From Saccharomycopsis fibuligera x Saccharomycopsis cf. fibuligera (lineage: Eukaryota; Ascomycota; Saccharomycetes; Ascoideales; Saccharomycopsidaceae), in the NCBI GenBank assembly GCA_001936135.1, contig CP012810.1, positions 1,116,001-1,180,000 of the forward strand: DNA of 64,000 bases, in the 5' to 3' direction. Both the position numbers and the translations under genes were made by a program. The notes below the pieces were generated by a model that saw only the letters and a list, made by a program, of their open reading frames with translations, was not told where the DNA came from and searched no databases. Of this stretch, positions 1 through 10,710 are shown piece after piece (positions within the stretch are counted from its first letter, which is position 1; each line of letters starts with the position of its first letter).

Positions 1-3000
1 CAAGGGTATTCACAATCTTTCCCAAATCAACATCATTGCTGAATTTAAATTTTCTAGTCAATGCTTCTAAAATTTTTGCTTGCTTGTCGTGAGTATCAGA
101 AATACCCAAATATAGCATTTTGTCAAATCTGCCAGGTCTCAATAATGCTTCATCTAGTAAATCAGGACGATTCGTGGCACCTACAACAAATACTCCATCG
201 CCGTCATTGCCATCACTCATGCCGTCAAGCTCTGATAATAACTGGGAAACAATTCTATCCATCACACCACCAGAGTCGCCCTGGTTACCACGCTTTGGGG
301 CCACAGAGTCTAATTCATCAAAAAACACCACGCATGGTCTTGCGTCTCTAGCTTTTTGGAAGACTTTTCGCACATTAGCCTCAGACTCACCAATATACAT
401 ATTCAATAATTCTGGGCCTTTTACAGAGAAAAAGTTGAGGGAAAAGTTTGTTGCAATGGCCTTGGCCAACAAGGTTTTACCAGTACCTGGTGGCCCATAA
501 AACAATATTCCTGATCTTTTCTTCAAACCGTTATTAAACAAATACGGATTTTTCAATGGCATTTCAATAGTATCTAAAATCTCATCTTTGACTAGCTCCA
601 ATCCCCCAACGTCTTCCCATTTGACGTTTGGAATTTTTGGCGCGCCGATAGACTCGCTGAACGTATTTCTGGCGTTGTTGATTGATTTTTCAAAGTCTTC
701 GGCTGTTAGAATTATAGACCCTCCATTGCTAAGAACCAAGTCATGAAGAGTTAGAGTTGGATATATGTCAAGCATGCCATAATACCTATCTAAAGCTAAA
801 GTTCTGGCACTCTTCACTATTGAAACCAAGTCAATAGGATTGAGACCAGCAGATTGTATAGACAAGGTGCTGATGGACACTTCGTCACTCAAAACATAGC
901 TGAACTTTCTGGTCTTCAAACTCTTTGTAATCAGATCATACAGATTAAACAATTTTTGTGAGCTAACCTCTAGACAAAATTTAAAAATCTCTTGACGTTC
1001 AGTCTCATTAGGCACCGTTACATCTACTGAAAAATTGAATACATTCCTCAAATCATTTGGAATCTTGTCAACGTTGTTAGTAGAGCCAATGAATATAATA
1101 TTTTTGTTGACCTTAAAATGGGACTGTAACATCTCGATAAATTTCACATTAAAGTTGTTCTTCCTAGCACCATTTCCTGATCCGCCATTATTGTTACCTT
1201 CACTATTGTTATCTCCACCATCAAAATTACTGCCTACCAAAGCGTCCAAATGCTTGAAAAAAACAATGGTCGGTGATTTGCAGTTATTGATACTTAAATC
1301 AAGTTTACCTTTTAGAATGCCAATAGTTTTCATTTCGGAACCTGGGGAGGAGAAAAAATCAAAACCATCCAACTCCAACAAATTAATTCCCAATTCTGCT
1401 GCCAAGCTTTTAACCACTGTAGATTTTCCAACGTTTCGGGTTAGCGAATGCAATAAAATACAGGTTTTCAACTGAAAATCGCTAGAAAAATTACTCATAA
1501 GGGCTGTATTGATTAAGTTTTTCAATTTTTCTGCAAATTCAAATACTTTGGAGTTAGCCTCTTTTTTAGCTAAAACTGGCAAGTACCTAAATAATGGCTG
1601 CAACCCCAAATATGCCCGCCAGTTTAGTAAATCTGTTACTTGAGGAACTTGAAAATCCTGCACTAACCCAGACTGTACCATTTTTGTTTTCAATGGATTG
1701 ATTAAAAACTGGTCCGTATTGAATTTTACTTTTTGCTCGTCACTCTCAGGAAGAATATCTGTGACCATAAACCACACCACATCGTTAGGTTTTCCCATTG
1801 GTATCACTGATGGATAATCAGAGTCTCCGTACGAGGCAAACAAGCTTTGAGATAATAAGGTGTCAATAGGAATTGGTATTATTGCTCCTCTTGTTAAGAC
1901 TCTTAATGTCCGTTCAAAGAAATTTTTCAAATTAACCAAAAACACCTGCTGATATGTTCTATTCAAACTTAATGGCGATGCTATTCTGGAAATTGTTACT
2001 TGCTTAGCTAGTGCAAAATGATTTTCTGGCTTGTCACCTTGAGTAATACTTTGGAAGTTATCTAATTTAGTCTTTAGGTTAACTTTTGTTGGTTGATCCG
2101 CATTAAAATAGAACATAGGTGATATGTAAAAACCATTATCCTTAAAATTGTTCGGCTCCACAAAAGCAAAAACCTTCACTGTTTTGTGAAAAATGATATC
2201 ATCTTTGGAAAATTGAACGTTTAAGTAGTCGCCACTAAAGTGATTAATTTTAACTAAGTTATTCAAACCTGTGAAAGCAAATATTTCTGGATCTTCTGAT
2301 TTGCTAGGAGATGGGGAGAAATTATTTAGCTTAACAGATAAGGGTATTACATCAAGCGATAACTCTTCAGATTTGGCCTCCAAGTCCTTTGAGCTCAACG
2401 AGAGATACTCGTCAAAAGAAAATGAATTCTTTGCTAAATTTTCAAGTAGCTGCTGATCGCTGGTGTTTTTCTTTGCATTCCCAATACTTTGAAAACTATA
2501 ATCATTATCATACACCACTGTTATCTTAGAATTTTTATGTAAGATCCCTTGGTTCAAAGGCTCTAAAGAGATTGCAGTCGCTGATACAATATTGCCATTA
2601 TTCAACGTTAACACTAATTTATCACCTTTATGGATTAGTCGGGGTTGGCCGTTTTGAACTAATAAATTCGAGTAGCTGATATTTTTGTCTAATTGCAATG
2701 CATCGAAAGAGTTCTTAATTGGAACCGAAACTAACAAATGATCGGTTTTTATTGGCGAGATGGCAAATATCAAAGCTCTGGTAACAGTAATGTTGTTCGT
2801 TATGTTTGACGAGCGCACGCTTATACAGTGATTGGCTGAGGGGCCCGAAATGCCTGAGACTTTGAATATTCTAAACTCGCTTAGCAAATCACTTCCAAGA
2901 AATCTAACTGCCACGTAATGGTTGGTCTCAGCAGAATAAGTTTTCATATCATAGGTGAAAAGGCTATCAAAGGCTCCTTGAGATACAATAACAGTATCTT

Positions 3001-3094
3001 CATGCCATTCGTCTTCATGAGTTTGAGGACTGAAAAGCGTCTCCACAACTAGAGGCTGTCCTTGTGGTGTGTAAGTGCTCCCCACCAACAGCAT
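1..3094 (-). CDS. PEX6: Peroxisomal AAA+ ATPase Pex6 (C-terminus outside window)
   Basis: The reading frame is open from the ATG at 3094 to the left edge, about 1031 codons, with the C-terminal end missing. Pex6 pairs with Pex1 in the AAA+ machine that pulls ubiquitinated Pex5 receptor out of the peroxisomal membrane. There are two AAA domains. The first (around residue 550) has a degenerate nucleotide site (NVGKST), as is usual for Pex6 D1. The second has a canonical Walker A (GPPGTGKT, about residue 866) and Walker B (VVFFDELD). The second-domain signature regions WEDVGGLE, GPELLNMYIGESEANVR and ATNRPDLLDEALLRPGRFD are very typical of Pex6. Codon 2 is CTG, so residue 2 would be Ser in a CTG-clade yeast. 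The substrate oxidase at 30110-31376 ends in a PTS1 signal and depends on the import pathway that Pex6 serves. Confidence 0.96.
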   Translation of the reverse strand, partial: MLLVGSTYTPQGQPLVVETLFSPQTHEDEWHEDTVIVSQGAFDSLFTYDMKTYSAETNHYVAVRFLGSDLLSEFRIFKVSGISGPSANHCISVRSSNITNNITVTRALIFAISPIKTDHLLVSVPIKNSFDALQLDKNISYSNLLVQNGQPRLIHKGDKLVLTLNNGNIVSATAISLEPLNQGILHKNSKITVVYDNDYSFQSIGNAKKNTSDQQLLENLAKNSFSFDEYLSLSSKDLEAKSEELSLDVIPLSVKLNNFSPSPSKSEDPEIFAFTGLNNLVKINHFSGDYLNVQFSKDDIIFHKTVKVFAFVEPNNFKDNGFYISPMFYFNADQPTKVNLKTKLDNFQSITQGDKPENHFALAKQVTISRIASPLSLNRTYQQVFLVNLKNFFERTLRVLTRGAIIPIPIDTLLSQSLFASYGDSDYPSVIPMGKPNDVVWFMVTDILPESDEQKVKFNTDQFLINPLKTKMVQSGLVQDFQVPQVTDLLNWRAYLGLQPLFRYLPVLAKKEANSKVFEFAEKLKNLINTALMSNFSSDFQLKTCILLHSLTRNVGKSTVVKSLAAELGINLLELDGFDFFSSPGSEMKTIGILKGKLDLSINNCKSPTIVFFKHLDALVGSNFDGGDNNSEGNNNGGSGNGARKNNFNVKFIEMLQSHFKVNKNIIFIGSTNNVDKIPNDLRNVFNFSVDVTVPNETERQEIFKFCLEVSSQKLFNLYDLITKSLKTRKFSYVLSDEVSISTLSIQSAGLNPIDLVSIVKSARTLALDRYYGMLDIYPTLTLHDLVLSNGGSIILTAEDFEKSINNARNTFSESIGAPKIPNVKWEDVGGLELVKDEILDTIEMPLKNPYLFNNGLKKRSGILFYGPPGTGKTLLAKAIATNFSLNFFSVKGPELLNMYIGESEANVRKVFQKARDARPCVVFFDELDSVAPKRGNQGDSGGVMDRIVSQLLSELDGMSDGNDGDGVFVVGATNRPDLLDEALLRPGRFDKMLYLGISDTHDKQAKILEALTRKFKFSNDVDLGKIVNTL

Positions 3095-4828
3095 TGCTTA
3101 AGAGTTGACGTTGATATTAGTAATGTTTCAACAGAAATTGTACTCTGGTGGTTTAAAAGCTATGACAATTGATAAAATAATGATGGGTGGGCCTTGACAG
3201 TGTCGTTGCAATAACAGATGTAATCATCCTCACCTGTACAATATCACCGTATTCATTCCCTACTAAGGGTGATGTACCAAGCGGGGAGAATCGAGGTATT
3301 GGGTTATGTGCCATGCTGATACGTCTTTCTCGGAGCACATAACCTGCGATCATTAATCTTCCGTGAAACTCAAATTATCTGAGAAGACACCTAAAAAGTA
3401 GCAAGTGACATTACCACAGGCATCCCACCCCGGATAGGTCGTTTGGAATTATACCGCTTTATTAAACCAAATTCTTTTTCCTATTCTATCTTTGCACTGA
3501 TTGCATAACAAAACCACCCGTTATTAGCTTTCCTTCCTACGGTACTCGAAATGTATATAATTTGGTGACCCTGGCATCCAAAGGCAATTTGCCCACAAGG
3601 ATCACAGCATGCATGCTTGCTAAGATTAAATGAAAACCGAAGTTTTTCTGTAGCAACCAATCCTTTAACGTACTATTATTGTTCACACAATAAAAATAAA
3701 GCAAGGTTGTATGCGTAGAAATTGTTTGGAATGTTTAGATTCTTTAACTTAATAGCTGCGGTTTAGGGCATTTCATATGTAGTCCCAAGCCAACAAATCA
3801 GATTTTCAGCCATTCTAAGAATGCAAAGATGCAAAAAGCCGACAAATATTTTTCTGTGTTGCATTCGCATTATCCAGCATATATGCATGCACCCGTGTAG
3901 CTTTTGAAAGTAAAATTGCTTTTATATGTATGTAGCAAAATGTAGCAAAAAATAGACAATTTTGTTGGGGCTGCTGCTTAATGCATGCAATCTTTATTTT
4001 GTTTCTCGAGGTAAGAAGCTTATTTTTGTGCGCCTTAATGTGCAGAAAAGCTAAAAAATTAAACTCCACTTAGATCATGCAAAAAAAAGTCCAATTTGTT
4101 TATTGAGGCGCATCCACCTGCGCCCTGTTTACTTTTTTTTTCTCAATCACACGTTGGGTTAAATTGATTTTCTATTACGTGGGTGTTGCATCTGCATACA
4201 ATTTTAACAAGACAAGCGACAATATCGTGGTCCTGTTCGTTGTTTCTTTTGTTTATTGTGCCAACAATTGTTGTTCCGTAAGTGCTTCTTAGTTAATTTT
4301 TGCTTTAGTGTTAATCGTAAAATTGAGTTTTATCCTTGCCATAAAAAGTTACCTCTTCTATAGGTAAATCCGTAGATGAAGGGGTTGATCACTTCGAAAA
4401 AACGTGTAACAAAGTTACAACTAGAGTCATGAATTATTAGTAAATTGATATCAATTAAACCGCTACAAGTTTCCAATGAGCTGGCGGGAAACAAACTATT
4501 TATTCTGAGCGTCACTGTCTTGAATTCTCATTAGGTTCTCGATGATTTTTTGGCAGCATCCATTGAATTTTTCTCATTTGAGTTCATAATTGCTTGACAT
4601 GGCTAGAAGTCCACTTCATGCTGCTTCTTTTATGGAAACCAGTCTTTAAAATGATTCACATGTATCACAGTCAAAGTTCGTATGGTGGATGAGTGTACAA
4701 ATAAGCCTCATAAGTAATGATACAATCAGTACTAAAAACAAGTGCATGAGTTTTCACCAAAGGCAATGGATTATAATAGGTGTAAATGAATAAACTGACT
4801 TTCAATCTGTGACTCTCTGTTATTAATT
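3095..4828. other. Intergenic spacer between PEX6 promoter and HPP gene 3' end
   Basis: About 1.7 kb lie between the PEX6 start codon and the stop codon of the HPP-family gene. It is AT-rich with several short A and T runs. The open frames are all under 90 codons, overlap one another and look like no known protein. It should hold the PEX6 promoter at its left end and the terminator of the HPP gene at its right end. I see no RNA gene or repeat in it. Confidence 0.6.
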
Positions 4829-5773
4829 TTATAGCACCGCATCAAGACTGTTATCATGAAATGCTCTGTAATATATCAGTTCTAAAACTTTCAAATCTTG
4901 GACGGTAAGTTGGCATCCTTCGGGTATTAAAATATTCCGGTGACTAATTTCTAGAGAATTTTGAAAATTAACAATCCTAAATGTTTCTCTTTTACCTTCG
5001 TCGTTCAATCTTTTAACTTCCAAAAAGATGTCAGCAAAAGAATAATCTTTTTTCTTTTCGCTGCTAACGCTCTCGGAATCTTTTATTTTTATTTGTTTAT
5101 CTGTTTGGTCTGTATTGGCAACCGCTGATGTTTGCTTTGGTTTGCTTGAAGATGTCCACCAATATGCAGGGTATTCTCTTAATACATTATTGGTAATTAA
5201 ACTAACGCATATTATCAATACTGATGATACCAAATGTGTGGGCAAATACCACCAACTCATCTTCCTTATGCCTTCATCCACACAAGGTAATAAGGCACTA
5301 GCACCGGCTGGAGGGTGAACGCAGTTCAATATAGACATTAAAACACTTGAAATACCAACACTTAAAGCACCGGCAGCCCAATAATTATTTTGCCCGTGTG
5401 TAGATAATGAGAACAACTTTGAGATGCAAACACCAATCAATGAACTAAAAAAATGGCCAAAAAAGATATTTCTTGGTTGCGCCAAAGGAACACTAATTGC
5501 ATTGAAGCACAATATGGCAGTGGCACCGTAGCTTGCAATAATAAGTGGCGCATTGTGATTGTCTGAAAAGATATTGGGACTCTTAAAAGTACCTTCTATA
5601 AGAGCGATGCCGCAAAATGAACCAATAAGTATATCTAGCCATATCCAGTAATCTGATTTTGGGGTTTGTTTTGTTCCACCAAATAGTCTTTTGAATGGTT
5701 GCGGCAAAGACGGTACAAAAGAAGGAGGAACATATTTGTCCAAAACCTTATCTATTGTAAATTTGAAGACCAT
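4829..5773 (-). CDS. HPP-family integral membrane protein
   Basis: A 314-residue protein with an ATG at 5773. It carries the family's namesake motif (CVHPPAGASALLP, with HPP at about residues 153-155) in a run of membrane segments: about 45-62, 78-98, 105-125, 133-150 and 178-196. The HPP family (Pfam HPP) is found in bacteria, plants and fungi; some plant and cyanobacterial members move nitrite, but fungal members are mostly uncharacterised. The N-terminal 40 residues are soluble and proline-rich. The C-terminal third (after about 200) is hydrophilic, with a K/S/E-rich linker and a final segment that could fold on its own. The family call is firm; the substrate is unknown. It is transcribed in the same direction as PEX6 but is not linked to it by function. 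Confidence 0.88.
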   Translation of the reverse strand: MVFKFTIDKVLDKYVPPSFVPSLPQPFKRLFGGTKQTPKSDYWIWLDILIGSFCGIALIEGTFKSPNIFSDNHNAPLIIASYGATAILCFNAISVPLAQPRNIFFGHFFSSLIGVCISKLFSLSTHGQNNYWAAGALSVGISSVLMSILNCVHPPAGASALLPCVDEGIRKMSWWYLPTHLVSSVLIICVSLITNNVLREYPAYWWTSSSKPKQTSAVANTDQTDKQIKIKDSESVSSEKKKDYSFADIFLEVKRLNDEGKRETFRIVNFQNSLEISHRNILIPEGCQLTVQDLKVLELIYYRAFHDNSLDAVL

Positions 5774-5948
5774 TATAGACTATATCGACGTTATCATGCT
5801 ATTGTAATCAAAAGTGATTTTTTCAACCAGTGCTTTCAAATAATTGTCATTATAGTCATCGCAGGTTGCCCATCGATGCTGTAAAAATTGGCTCTAATCA
5901 AATTGAGACAGTACAATAAGTGGCAGGGTAATCGCCTTGCTAGCTAGT

Positions 5949-5978
5949 AAAAAAGTGGGAAAGCTTTTCCACTTTTTT
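5949..5978. repeat. 30-bp near-perfect palindrome with A and T ends
   Basis: The left arm AAAAAAGTGGGAAAG (5949-5963) is followed with no gap by its reverse complement with one mismatch (5964-5978), centred on AGCT. The T run continues to about 5981. Read on either strand it is a GC-containing hairpin ending in U's. It lies about 180 bp upstream of the HPP-gene start codon. It could be a bidirectional transcription stop or simply a palindrome. Confidence 0.6.
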
Positions 5979-6924
5979 TTTGTTTCAAAATTGAGCATAC
6001 TCCAGTAGTGCGAAGGCCATTAGTACCGAACTTCTAAGCAGTCCTCAAATCTATAAGTAAGTGCTCAAAGTATCCATAAGCATAAGGGTTACTAGTACTA
6101 ATGTGTGAAATACTACGAAAACACTGTACCCGTAAGAACTGGGTGGACACACATGAGTAGAAAGTCTTTGTATTTATACATCCCTCGTGTTTCATTTGGA
6201 GCCTTTAGTAAAACGGTTCTATTTGAAGCAAACAGTACTGTATTGATTTGCTAGAAATACAATCTAGCAGTAAATTATACTGACGCTATAATATTTGCTT
6301 GTCAGAAGCTATTATTAAATTATTAACCACAGTGTTGCTTTCGACTAACAAGAATTCCTTCGGTCTTAAAACTTAAAGTTTAAATACAATCTGAAAGTTG
6401 TTTCTATTGTGAGAGTTGTAAGAATTTGTTTCTCCTTCAAAATCGTAATTGCTCTAAAAAATTTAAATTAGAGCTCAAGAATCCAAAGACTGTAAGCAAG
6501 CGTTACTGGATATCGTTAATTATAATTAAAACCCAACTCACCCAGAACTACAATTACCCCTTCCGCCATTCGAATGGAAATTCCTTCAAGTTGCAGTCAT
6601 GTGATACGCTCACAAGCCTTTGGAATGTTTGCTTGAAGTAATGTTACATGGACCAGCCATTTATCCAGAACGTAATCCAAACGGACAGTAAGCTAATACA
6701 CCATATCTGGTATGTTTGTTGTTTGAACTGCTTCATATAGCATCATTAGGCCTTGATAACGTCTACAGTATTACTATATTTACGCATAAAAGGTATTAAC
6801 TATCCAAAATATTAAGTTAGGCAAAAAGGCATCAAAGTAAACTTTAGCCCTTTTAAAAGCAGTTGTACCAAGAATATCACTTGATCATGTATAGTAGTAT
6901 TCGACAATCGAACTATTACCGTTT

Positions 6925-6926
<2 letters not shown>

Positions 6927-6959
<33 letters not shown>
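6927..6959. repeat. Poly-A homopolymer (33 A)
   Basis: An uninterrupted A tract of 33 bases in the gene-free region. No coding sequence ends just before it, so nothing marks it as the tail of a retroposed copy. It is probably a slippage-prone, nucleosome-excluding tract. Confidence 0.85.
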
Positions 6960-6961
<2 letters not shown>

Positions 6962-9810
6962 AGAATAGGTAAGTGAACTCTTCAGATATAAAGGTAGACG
7001 AAGCTACACGACAGTTCAAGACTGACTACCTTTAAAATGCAACAACTGCGATTATTGCTCGGGTATACTTATTCTATTCGTAAACTGTGCGCACTCCAGT
7101 AACAGAAATTATTCCTAAACGGAACAAGATGCTTATTTTTTGACTACAATAATGCAGATTGCTGAGACAATAACAAACCAAAAGTTGCATTCACAGAGAA
7201 AGAAGAAAATTCCCGCTTAGAGGTCAACCTGTTGTCTTTTTTGCATATATGCACACATATGCAACAAAATCCTGTTGTTTTGCTATCTCACTAGTCCTAC
7301 GTAAGAATACGCGCTGCAGTGTGGATGTGCGCAATGCACAGAACATGGGAATATTTTTTCTATTCTGATCTCACGATCGTGGTCGAATTAATAGTTTCTT
7401 TGCTTTTCGGAGTTCAACTATATAAAGCCTGGAATAGTCGCTCATGAAATAATCAAAAATAGGAGCTGTCCTTCAACAGAGCGAAAGCTTAGGGATTATA
7501 ACGTATTCACACCGTATTCACAAGATACTTGTTAAATTGAGAGCAGGAAAAGACCGTTTGGAAGGGGTGGCAATCTTGTGCATTTCGTTTCTGCTATTGT
7601 TGATCCTTATTTGCAAGGCCGTGTATCATTTATAACAATTTTTGGAAGTGTGTAAAAGATTGGAATCATATAAGACCTTGAATCTCTTCTTTAACGTTAT
7701 ATCTGATTAATGATAATTCAATTTCAGACAACTTCATTCGTAAGCCTAATCACGTCGACACGGGTTCAGCATAAAAAGATAATACAGTAAGGGACAGCAT
7801 ATGAAGCAATATAGCGCAATATTAGTGACCTAAAAACCTAATCAAAAACTCTTTGACAGAGTATATAGCAGTTCCTAATTAATGTTTTGTCTCCGTGCTT
7901 ATCAAAATTGAATTAACAATCTGAACATGTTTACAGACGAGTCCCCAGTAGTTTCATCGGTCTTTGTTTGCATTGAAGGTTTCAAGTTCGGTTTGCCAAT
8001 TGTACTTCCTGCGCAGTGTATGCGTGCATATGTTGAACCTTGTTTTGAACTAACGTTAGTTTATCTTTGCTTACCCTGTGCAGAAAACTCTAAATTCTAA
8101 CGTGAAATGCATGCATGTTATGCATAGTAGCTTTCTTGTTCTAAAACATATCCCCAAGATTTGCAGTGGATGGCAGGAAATATAAAAAGATGATTTTGCC
8201 ACGTCTTTTTGTGCACTAGCACTTTCTACTGCGTGTCCTGTTTGAAGCTAAAAAAAAAAAAAAAATTAGAGATAATCAGTGCATACATACAAGCTGTATT
8301 GAAACTGCCCTCTTTCTTCTGAAAGAAAATTAAAGGTTTATTTATATATGAATGTTTTTTTGATTAAATTTCTGCTTTCCAGGCTGATGACTTTATTTTT
8401 ATCTTATATCCTGGTTGCCTTTTTTTTTTGTAAGTATTGTCTTTTGTTTTGTTTTGTTTTTTTGTGGTGCTTCTTGTCGCGACAGTAGCTTGCATACTGC
8501 GTGTTAATGTCTGTTTACGGCAACTTGATTTGAGTGAGCTAAATGGCCGCTGTAAATCCGCGGATGTGGCGGTATTTAGGTATATCCGCAAGAACCGTAT
8601 GCTAGTCTGTAAAACAAAATTAGAAACATGAATTATAGGTAAAAGCCAGAAGATCTAAAGAGCAACAGTAGAATCACATTATTTTGCTCGTAACTTTTAT
8701 GCCCTTTTTAATTCTTTTAATCTTTTAGCCTTTCTCTCGTTTCTCTTCCTTTTTTTTCTCTTCAATGACTGTCGTAAAAATAATTGCCTGCATGAAATCA
8801 GATATTCCTTGCCTCTCGGTATTGTGAAATTGCGCGGAATTGAGCGTGCGGAGTAGAGGCTGGAATCAGCGGCTATAAGCGGGCATAAAAGAGGCGTAGT
8901 TTTTAAAAGTTAATAAGGAATGAAAAATACAAATAAAGGGATCATTACAAGAAGCAACGGAAAGACACGAGAATCTTCCGTGCGTCAATGCCATAGTACA
9001 CAAAACACTTCATTAAAAAGGGAGCTTATTTTACGTATATTTAAAAAACGGTTTCAATAAAACTTGGTGCTTTCCTTGACCGGACAGACATTTTTACCTC
9101 TGTTAATGCGGTGTTTGCGATGGCGCTTACCACTTTCGTTGTCTACGATGGCTGAGTTAAAATGCATATGCCAAATTTTGGACAAAATGCTACACTTAGC
9201 ATATATATGTCCTTGCTTAATCAAATTACTTTTTCAGTAGTATCTTTTTATCGTTCTCATTGGCATTAGCGGACTACAAAGTGTTTTTGAATCAGTGTAA
9301 AAAAGATCTTATGCGGCTTTAGTGACTTTGTTAGTCGATGACCGTTATTTTTATATGCAGCTTAAACATTGAGTTTCCGGCAAGAATCTACCTCGTCGGG
9401 AGGAATTCATTCAGTGTCCGAACGCGTAACTATAAAAATTCACGTTGTGCCCATAACACTTTTTTCACTCTGTGATTCAGTTACAAATCATTGAAGTAAA
9501 ATCATTCATTAATCGTCAATTATATCTGTGTATATGAAAAGCATTAAAAAGAAAAGTTGAAAATATTAAGTATTAATCGTATGAGAGATACTCTCATAGC
9601 TGGCCAAAAGATGTTAAAGAAAATCAGAGGGAATATAAAAAGTTTTAAAAAACTCGGAAATCGTGATATATCAATAATTGAAAAAGAAAATAAAAAAAAA
9701 GCTCAAACCAATTAATGAATGAATCTCCAGCTTGTTAAGCTTATCAAAAGGTGAATTGGAGAATTTGCAATTACCTTGCTCTCGGATTGCCGTTTTTTTA
9801 TTAAAAAAAA

Positions 9811-10710
9811 TTAAACGGCAGTTTCACCAGAGGCTCTTGGAACTTCAGGTTCCAATTCTTTGGAATCAGCATGATTACCAGCAGCAGCAACTGGAGCAGC
9901 TGGAGCAGAAGCAATATTTGAAGCATCAGTATTAGATTGGAAAACCAAAGCGGCTGGGATGAAAGCAAACAAAATTAAATCCAAAATACCATAAAAGACA
10001 TGTTCAGAATCTGGTTGAATGACATTGCCACCTTCAGACAAACCCCATGCAATTGGATATAAAATCCAGATCAAGTCTAACAAAAGCAAAGACAACTTGG
10101 TGAATGTAGTAAAAGTGTAGGTTTTAAAGACATTGTAGTTCAAGACAGAAATGATAAACAACAAAGCACTAGTAGCGAAGGTGAAGTAACCCCACTTATA
10201 GGTGGAAGTGATCAAAGTACCGATCAACAAGCCCAAAACATAAACAGCAGTACCACCGACTTCCAAAGCATAAGTGGCGAAAATCTTAGCATTGAAATTG
10301 TGTAAAGAAGAGCCATTACCAACAAATTCGATCAAGAACAAAACAACAGGCCATGCTAAGAACCAGCCAATGTATCTAGCATAGAAGATTTGTCTGATGT
10401 AAGTACCTTCAGTTTGTGGATCATCAACTGTAACATGTTTGAATTCAGTTTCAACACCGGCCCAACCAAGATCAGAAGCAAGAGTAAAGTAAGTGTACGC
10501 CAAAATAGCTGAAGAAGACAAAGCGGCAATATGAGCAACAGACTTTCTACCCTTAAAGAGGAATAAACCAGTATGAGCAACAGCGACAACAGCAAAAACA
10601 GAGAAAGCAGCCCACAACCAATCAGAACCATGTGAGGTTAAATGAATATCAACTCCCAGAGGCGAGTTGATTGATACTGCTTCATTAGCTTTTTGAACGA
10701 CAGAAGGCAT
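9811..10710 (-). CDS. Opsin-related membrane protein, MRH1/YRO2/HSP30 family
   Basis: A 299-residue seven-helix protein of the microbial-rhodopsin fold, as in S. cerevisiae Mrh1, Yro2 and Hsp30, which sit in the plasma membrane and respond to stress, acid or heat. The helix-3 motif ARYIGWFLAWPVV matches the rhodopsin ARYADWLxTTPLL block, but the counter-ion Asp is Gly (about residue 115). In helix 7 (YGILDLILFAFIPAAL) the retinal-binding Lys is Phe (about residue 248). So this is an opsin-like protein that should not bind retinal by a Schiff base, as known for this yeast family. The C-terminal tail is Ala/Pro/Glu-rich and cytosolic. Strongly biased codon use suggests high expression. Which of the three yeast paralogues it matches best is not resolved. 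Confidence 0.92.
   Translation of the reverse strand: MPSVVQKANEAVSINSPLGVDIHLTSHGSDWLWAAFSVFAVVAVAHTGLFLFKGRKSVAHIAALSSSAILAYTYFTLASDLGWAGVETEFKHVTVDDPQTEGTYIRQIFYARYIGWFLAWPVVLFLIEFVGNGSSLHNFNAKIFATYALEVGGTAVYVLGLLIGTLITSTYKWGYFTFATSALLFIISVLNYNVFKTYTFTTFTKLSLLLLDLIWILYPIAWGLSEGGNVIQPDSEHVFYGILDLILFAFIPAALVFQSNTDASNIASAPAAPVAAAGNHADSKELEPEVPRASGETAV

Larger units (their letters stand above)
5774..9810. other. 4 kb gene-free, AT-rich region
   Basis: No frame in this 4 kb looks like a gene; the open frames are short and low-complexity. The right end holds the terminator of the opsin-like gene and the left end is the HPP-gene promoter. It contains a near-perfect palindrome at 5949-5978, a 33-base A run at 6927-6959, a 15-base A run near 8250 and many short TATA-like motifs. 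Known yeast snRNA, 5S and tRNA signatures were looked for by eye and not found. Possible contents are a long regulatory region, unannotated ncRNA, or a replication or centromere locus; the sequence alone does not decide. Confidence 0.5.

Noticed and set aside
6927-6959. Poly-A run as the tail of a retroposed gene copy
   Set aside because: No coding or element sequence ends just before it and no flanking direct repeat was seen.
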